From Talpa occidentalis (taxonomy: Eukaryota; Chordata; Mammalia; Eulipotyphla; Talpidae), in NCBI RefSeq assembly GCF_014898055.3, contig NW_023603184.1, positions 114,318,615 to 114,382,614 on the forward strand: a DNA stretch of 64,000 nucleotides, in the 5' to 3' direction. A program made the translations under genes and the position numbers. Position 1 is the first letter of the stretch. Every line of letters begins with the position of its first letter. This document shows, one piece after another, positions 58,795 through 64,000 of the stretch. The notes beneath the pieces were generated by a model that was not told the origin of the DNA, made no database searches, and saw only the letters and a list, made by a program, of their open reading frames with translations.

Positions 58795-59083
58795 GGCCTC
58801 CCCTGGTGGCACAGTGGTTGAGCACCAGGCTGCAAAGCTGCCTGCAGCCTCTGCAGCGCCAGTTTGATCCCTGGCCGCAGGCGAGGGTTCCACATGGCGT
58901 GAGAGGTCTCTCCTGCTGTCCGCTGCTCCCGTCAGCAGTGTATTTCGTCATTCTGCCTCTTCTGTTCCCTGCTCTGGCTCTGGTGAATTCTCCCACCCTT
59001 CTGACTTCTGACTGTACCCAGTGCTTGTATAAATTTAAAAAAAAAAACAACCCACAGTAGCAAAAAAAAAAAAAAGAAAAAAA
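58795..59083 (+). repeat. tRNA-derived SINE with two-part A tail
   Basis: GGTGGCACAGTGGTTGAGCACC head, tail CAGTGCTTGTATAAATTT. The A-rich end (59037-59047) is followed by CAACCCACAGTAGC and a second A-rich run to 59083. The duplication ATGTAGAATGG lies at 58784-58794 and 59084-59094, so the whole two-part tail is inside the insertion. Confidence 0.92.
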
Positions 59084-59350
59084 TATGTAGAATGGATATT
59101 TAACATTTAATACTCTTTTAACCTTTGGAATATAACATATGTATGACTTTTCTTTCCATTATATCTTTTATCAGAAACATCTGTGACATACATCAAACAT
59201 TAATTATTTCATCATAAACCACCAGCAAAGACACAGGTGAAGGGACCCTACATGCCATACCCACCCGCAACTCTGTCTCCTTTCTTTCATATTCCCCTAT
59301 CTTGGTGAATCTGATTACCAATTTTAAGTTATGCAAGAATGTGAGATTTT

Positions 59351-59622
59351 GGGCCTCCCTTGTGGCACAGGTGGTTGAGCGCAGCACTGTGAAGCTGTCC
59401 ACAGCCTCTACAGTGCTGGTTCGATCCTCACTGGTCGCGGAGCAACCCACATGGTGCGGTAGATATCTCCTGTCTTGCCCGCTGCTCCCCTCAGCCATGT
59501 ATTTTGGCCATTCTTCCTGTTCTGTTCCCCACTCTGTCTCTGGCGAATCCTCTCATCCTCCGGCATGGCTGGCCTGTACCCCGGTTCTTGTATAAATAAA
59601 TAAAATCTTTTTTTTAAAAAAA
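59351..59622 (+). repeat. tRNA-derived SINE
   Basis: GCGCAGCACTGTGAAGC head, tail TTGTATAAATAAATAAAATC. Flanks AAGAATGTGAGATTTT and AAGAATGAGATTTT are a duplication with a 2-bp difference. Confidence 0.93.
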
Positions 59623-59762
59623 AAGAATGAGATTTTTCAGGACATCTCATGTCTTATCCATTCTTTCAAGCTCTTGGTAGCCCATTCTCTCCTTTGGATA
59701 ACCTCTGTACCACTTGATTCTTTCTGACTCACAGCAGAATTCTTTTTAAGAATATATGGGTA

Positions 59763-60027
59763 GGGCCTCCCTGGTGGCGTAGGGATCAAAGACACAGCCA
59801 TATCAAGCTATTACAGCAACTGCAGCATGAATTCGAACCCAGGCTGACCAGGGAGCTGACACACATGGTGCAACAGACCTCTCCTGTCTTTCCTGCTGCT
59901 CCCCTCAGCAGTGTATTTCAGTCAATCTGCCTGTTCTGTTCCCCACTCTCTCTGGTGAATCCTTTCATCCCCTGCATCTCTGGCTTATACCCCAATTCTT
60001 GTATGCATAAATAAATCTTTAAAAAAG
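59763..60027 (+). repeat. tRNA-derived SINE, 'GTATGCATAAATAAATC' subtype
   Basis: GGGCCTCCCTGGTGGCGTAGGG head, tail TTGTATGCATAAATAAATCTTT plus A-run. AGAATATATGG occurs on both sides. Confidence 0.93.
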
Positions 60028-60039
60028 AGAATATATGGT

Positions 60040-62145
60040 TAATATAGCATGCTTGAAACATTATTCAGTGAACAGTCACTGTTACACCATATTGATTCAT
60101 TTAGTAAATATTGTTTGAGTCTCAGAAATGAAATGGCAGGTTGGTTATCTTCAGGGTATTTCCTGCAGGGCTGTTCTCCACCCTTTTCCAGCCTGTTCTC
60201 CGCCCTGGGAGAAGTCAATATAGACTCTATTTACAGCTCCCTCAGGGAGAGAAATTAGGTTGGTAAAAGTGTTGAGTTCAGGTCATTTATTCTCTGAGCT
60301 TTTTTCTTGCAGGTGACCTCAGGTAACTGCTGTCCTGTTCCAATCATCAGTATTTCTCCTAAGGCAACTCTCTCTATCAAACTATTCATTTCTTTTTTTC
60401 TTTTTAGTTTCCAAAAAGAATCTTTGATTCTTTCCTCCTTGTTGTCCCTTCAGGTCTGTGAGTGTCAGTCACCTGATTATCACTATCTTTGAGGTTCTGT
60501 GTTACTCCTTTTGATTTTCCTATATTCTTCCCAAACTCCTGCAAGTAGTTCTTTATTAAACTCTCCATCAGTATTTTAATTTTCGTGTGGTTTCCATTTC
60601 CTTCTATGACCTTGATTATAGCAACAAAAGTAGTGAGTAATGCTGGGATTCTGTATGTATTTTACAATACAGGACACAATTTGCTGATGGATGTAGAATT
60701 TTTAAAGTGGAGTCCAGAATCTATCAAGTTATGCAGTGAATGGATGGATCTGTCATTTCTGATATGAAGAAGACTGCTGAAGGGAGAGATTAAGGAGAAA
60801 GATTAGAAATTTGATTTTGTTCCCGTTATGTTTGAAATGCATCAAAGGAGTTGTATTGAGTGGGAAGTTTATGGGAAAAGTCTAGGATAGACATACAAAT
60901 TTGGAAGTCATCAATATATAGGTAGTATTTAAATTGAAATTCGTGAGGCTGTTGATTCTCAAAGTACTTATTTGGACATTTGTAAATGTAATTTCCATCG
61001 TAAATGTGTTGACTGGAAATATTGACATATGTACGTAAATTTGTAGATAAGCATATAAAATGTGTGTAACATGAATTATGTGTGAAATTATTGTTTGTGT
61101 TTTTGGAAGGCGTATTTGTTGAAATGTCAGAAAGTGAGAATAATCACTGATTTTCTTGTCAAACAGGGAATTAAATATAACTCTGAGAAGAGAATAAAAG
61201 GAGTATTATTGCAACTATCCTGGAAATGTCTGTCTACTTTTAAAATGCAATTATTTTAAGCCATTTATATACAGCACGCCCTCTTTATATGTAAAAATTC
61301 AAACACTTGGATCTTTCATGATTTATTTCCAGTTTTGGGGGGGTTTTGAAAAACAGCAGTTTGCAATAAAGAATAAATCTTTATTACCCAAAATACTAAA
61401 CTAGGTATCAGAAGTATAGATTTTGGGGGTAATTTGTCACCAGTTAGCCATATGAATTTACAATACTTAACACTTTCTAGGCTTAACTTCTCTAGACTCA
61501 ACTTCAGTAGGCACTTTGTTTGAAAATGAAAAGATTGAATTGGTGGTATTACCTTAGTTCTACAGACCCCCCCTTCAGACCAGTCACAAAGGACCAGGTA
61601 TGACAAAGATGAATGGGTACTTCACATGTTTGAACTGGAGTTTTTACCAAGAAAAACATTTTTGAGTCACAGAATCATTTATTTAAAAGTCTAAGAAAAA
61701 CAGTTAATGATCTTTTCTGGAAAAAAATATTTTCAATTTATCCTATGTAAAGCATTCATCAGCTTTGAGAACTACCTTACCTCTAAACCATTGATTCCCA
61801 AACATACGCATTCCGTTCCATAATTGTCTTGTCAGGTAACTATTTTTTTTTTTTTTTTTTTTGCTTTTAAAGTATAATTTAGCCTAAACATTCTGTAAGT
61901 ATAGAGTGTTAGGATCTTATGGTTGAAACAGACCTTAGAAATTATCTCTTTCAATCTCTTTCCTGATACAGAATGACCACTGCATCTTGAAACTAGTTAT
62001 TAAAAATCTATTTGCAGAATGCCAGGGACTCATCAAATGTGATGGTAACCCATTCCTTTTTGTAATAGCTCTCATGCTTTTTTATATACGCCAAAATAAA
62101 TACCTTTGAAACCTCCACTTTTCTGTATTTTTACCATAGTGATTT
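60040..62145. other. Unassigned DNA; ancient-repeat scrap at 60.82-60.96 kb
   Basis: 60880-60935 ('tctaggatagacatacaaatttggaagtcatcaatatataggtagtattt') matches an ancient mammalian-wide repeat phrase, family not assigned. A 20-base poly(T) lies near 61842-61862. No gene is seen. Confidence 0.45.
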
Positions 62146-62147
62146 GA

Positions 62148-62345
62148 AAACAGTATCATTGGCTGGTGGTTCTTCAAAGTTTACTGTACATAAGAACCAC
62201 TTAAGAGCATTAAGATGAGTATTTCAGGAATCTCTACTAGATTGATCTAGAGATCAAGATAGAGAGTCCAACAATCTTCATTTTGAATAAACATTTCATG
62301 TGAATATAATTGTAGATCATTTTAATATCTCCACACAGACTATTG
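62148..62345 (+). mobile_element. MER5-type (hAT-Charlie) scrap, tentative
   Basis: 'tggtggttcttcaaagtttactgtacataagaaccacttaagagcatt' and 'aatctctactag...ccaacaatcttcattttgaataaac' follow the order of a MER5A-like element. Confidence 0.45.
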
Positions 62346-64000
62346 TGAATGAAATGGAAAAATCACTTATGAAAGTTAATATAATAGGGTTTAATTTTCA
62401 TATGTAATATTATTATGCATAAAGAAATCAATTTAGGGTAATATTCCCAAAATATCATTAATGGTTGGTTATTTCTGCTTATAGGGATTATGAACAAATT
62501 ATACTTTTACTTATCTTTACAGTCTATTATTTCTACATTGATCATTTATTACTTTTATTATACAAAACAGTAAATTTTAATGAATAATTTATTATCCCCA
62601 CTACTTATCATATAGGTAATTTTATAGAAATTGTATAGAATTTCAAGGGTGAAAGAGACCTATGTAGTATGGCAACATTCTTATTGCTGCTGAGTCCATT
62701 CAGGGCACTTTAGACCCATTGGTAAAAAATACTGACTTTTCTGGTTTTTTCTAAAGAGGGGATGATGGTCAGCATCAGTAATCATTTCTTTATTCAATTC
62801 AAAGCATTCAGTTCAGGCACTCATTTGTTCTTTTAACAAATATTTATGTTCTGGGATCTGTGCCACTCACTATGGCTATAAAGAAAAAATTGCATACCAA
62901 GCTCTGACTATCACAGAGGAAGCAAATGAAGCATGAGAACAGAGGAGCTCTCTCCTGAGGGCCTTTGAAGTCATGTCACTAAAGAGTTGATGAGCAGAGG
63001 CTTGAAAAGTGAGGAGCAGTTTTATCTCAGCAGATGGGAATGAGGTGGAGATTTATCCTTGAGAAGCATATGAAAGTCAGAGAGTGTGTGACTGTGTTCT
63101 AATTGGAGATCTGTTAGTAATTTGACATAGCCAGAGGTCTTGATGACCATGAAGGAATCACAAGAGGTAACTTGGACTGTTAAGAGCACAATCTCATAGC
63201 ATTTAAATGCCATTTTTAAGAATTTGGGAATTTGGGTGAGTAACTTGTTCAATGTGGTATTGTGGTAGTGGTATAGTAGGTAGATTGGAGGTGGTGCCTG
63301 GAGATGGTGAGGCCAGTTAGGAAGCTATTCCGGTACTAAGCAAGTGTTAGAGGTAAGATTTGCTAATGGGTTGGAATTAAAAGAACAATCTAACTAATTG
63401 GGAGTCCTGGGTAACTAGTTTTTTTATAGATTGTTTTGGGGTTAATTGGATTCTACACCTTTTTTTTCAGGTCAGGAGATTAGAGGATAACAGTTATAAA
63501 AGTTGTTTACAATTTAGAGTATTATTACTCTCCAATTTCATGTAGAATGAGCAGAAAGTACATGGAATATGTGGAAGAAAATAAATATCTGAACTAACTG
63601 TCTGAACATTTTTTTCCCATGCACCCATCTCTGTATTTAATTTCAACATTTCTAGGTCTCAGAGCACTGTGACCTAAAAAGTATTTATTACATGTGGTTT
63701 CATAAATTTCCACTTGGATGCTACCTCCTCCTTTGCTTATGTGATTCTGGAGATAACTTTTAGAAAAATCAGACCATCATTCCAAGAATGAACCACTTGG
63801 GAAGGGAATGGATGTGCGAGAGTGAGAAGTTTCATGGACAAATGGCTATTTAGTGATGGGGGGTAATTTAAATGTAATATCGAGTCAGTTGTTGTATGAA
63901 AGACTAAGCTCCATTCATATTTACCAAATAACAGTTTCTGCCTATGGTCTCTATGGTGCATTCTGAAGCTTAAATTTTGATTTATGTGATTTTACATAAA
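62346..64000. other. Unassigned DNA; old L2/MER-type scraps
   Basis: 62790-62920 follows the 'cattcattcaacaaatatttat...gtgccactcactatg' phrase. 62950-63400 follows an ancient repeat ('gaggcttgaaaagtgaggagcag', 'aggccagttaggaagctattccggtactaagcaag'). No gene is recognised up to the window end. Confidence 0.45.

Overview
This window looks like placental-mammal nuclear DNA. It is AT-rich, has no dense gene packing, and carries layered mammalian transposable elements: L1 3' ends, ancient L2 and MIR fragments, a Tigger1 (pogo-like) DNA transposon, LTR retroelements, and about nineteen copies of one tRNA-derived SINE. That SINE has a tRNA-like head with A and B boxes, a roughly 260-bp body, and an AATAAA plus TCTTT tail of the T+ type. 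I do not match it with certainty to a named family, so I cannot fix the order. A laurasiatherian such as a bat is my best guess, from the general look of the SINE and L1 ends only.

I find no intact protein-coding gene of known function. The only cellular gene recognised is a processed COX20 pseudogene (4739-5354) with its 10-bp target-site duplication. The other coding remnants are transposon-derived: a Tigger1 transposase fragment (7287-7655, minus) and L1 ORF2 remnants near 8.2-8.9, 32.5-34.2 and 43.4-44.1 kb. A strong CpG island at about 26.45-27.9 kb is very likely a promoter and first exon of a real gene. Neither gene nor strand can be fixed from the sequence; the long TE-spotted stretches on both sides would fit intron and intergenic DNA.

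Layout. 0-6 kb: unassigned AT-rich DNA, two SINEs, the COX20 retrocopy. 6-9.1 kb: a Tigger1 element with a SINE and L1 pieces nested in it, one L1 piece holding a second SINE. 9.1-16.7 kb: mostly ancient DNA, SINEs, a MER2/Tigger2-like scrap, an old LTR. 16.7-25.3 kb: a cluster of five separate insertions of one LTR family (TGTAG...CTACA, about 450 bp, 5-bp duplications), including a short internally deleted provirus whose two LTRs are almost identical. 26.4-28 kb: CpG island. 28-32.5 kb: a repeat-poor flank. 32.5-50 kb: L1, SINEs, two solo LTRs of a second family (TGTAACAGGG termini, 4-bp duplications), older LTR relatives, and a (TTCC)n array sitting between 18-bp direct repeats. 50-64 kb: mostly unassigned AT-rich DNA with SINEs and old repeat scraps.

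The most interesting material is the LTR cluster beside the CpG island, the young deleted provirus with its head-to-head solo LTR, the second LTR family, and several SINEs whose duplications enclose extra 3' sequence. Repeat family names are from memory of consensus sequences and were not checked by search.
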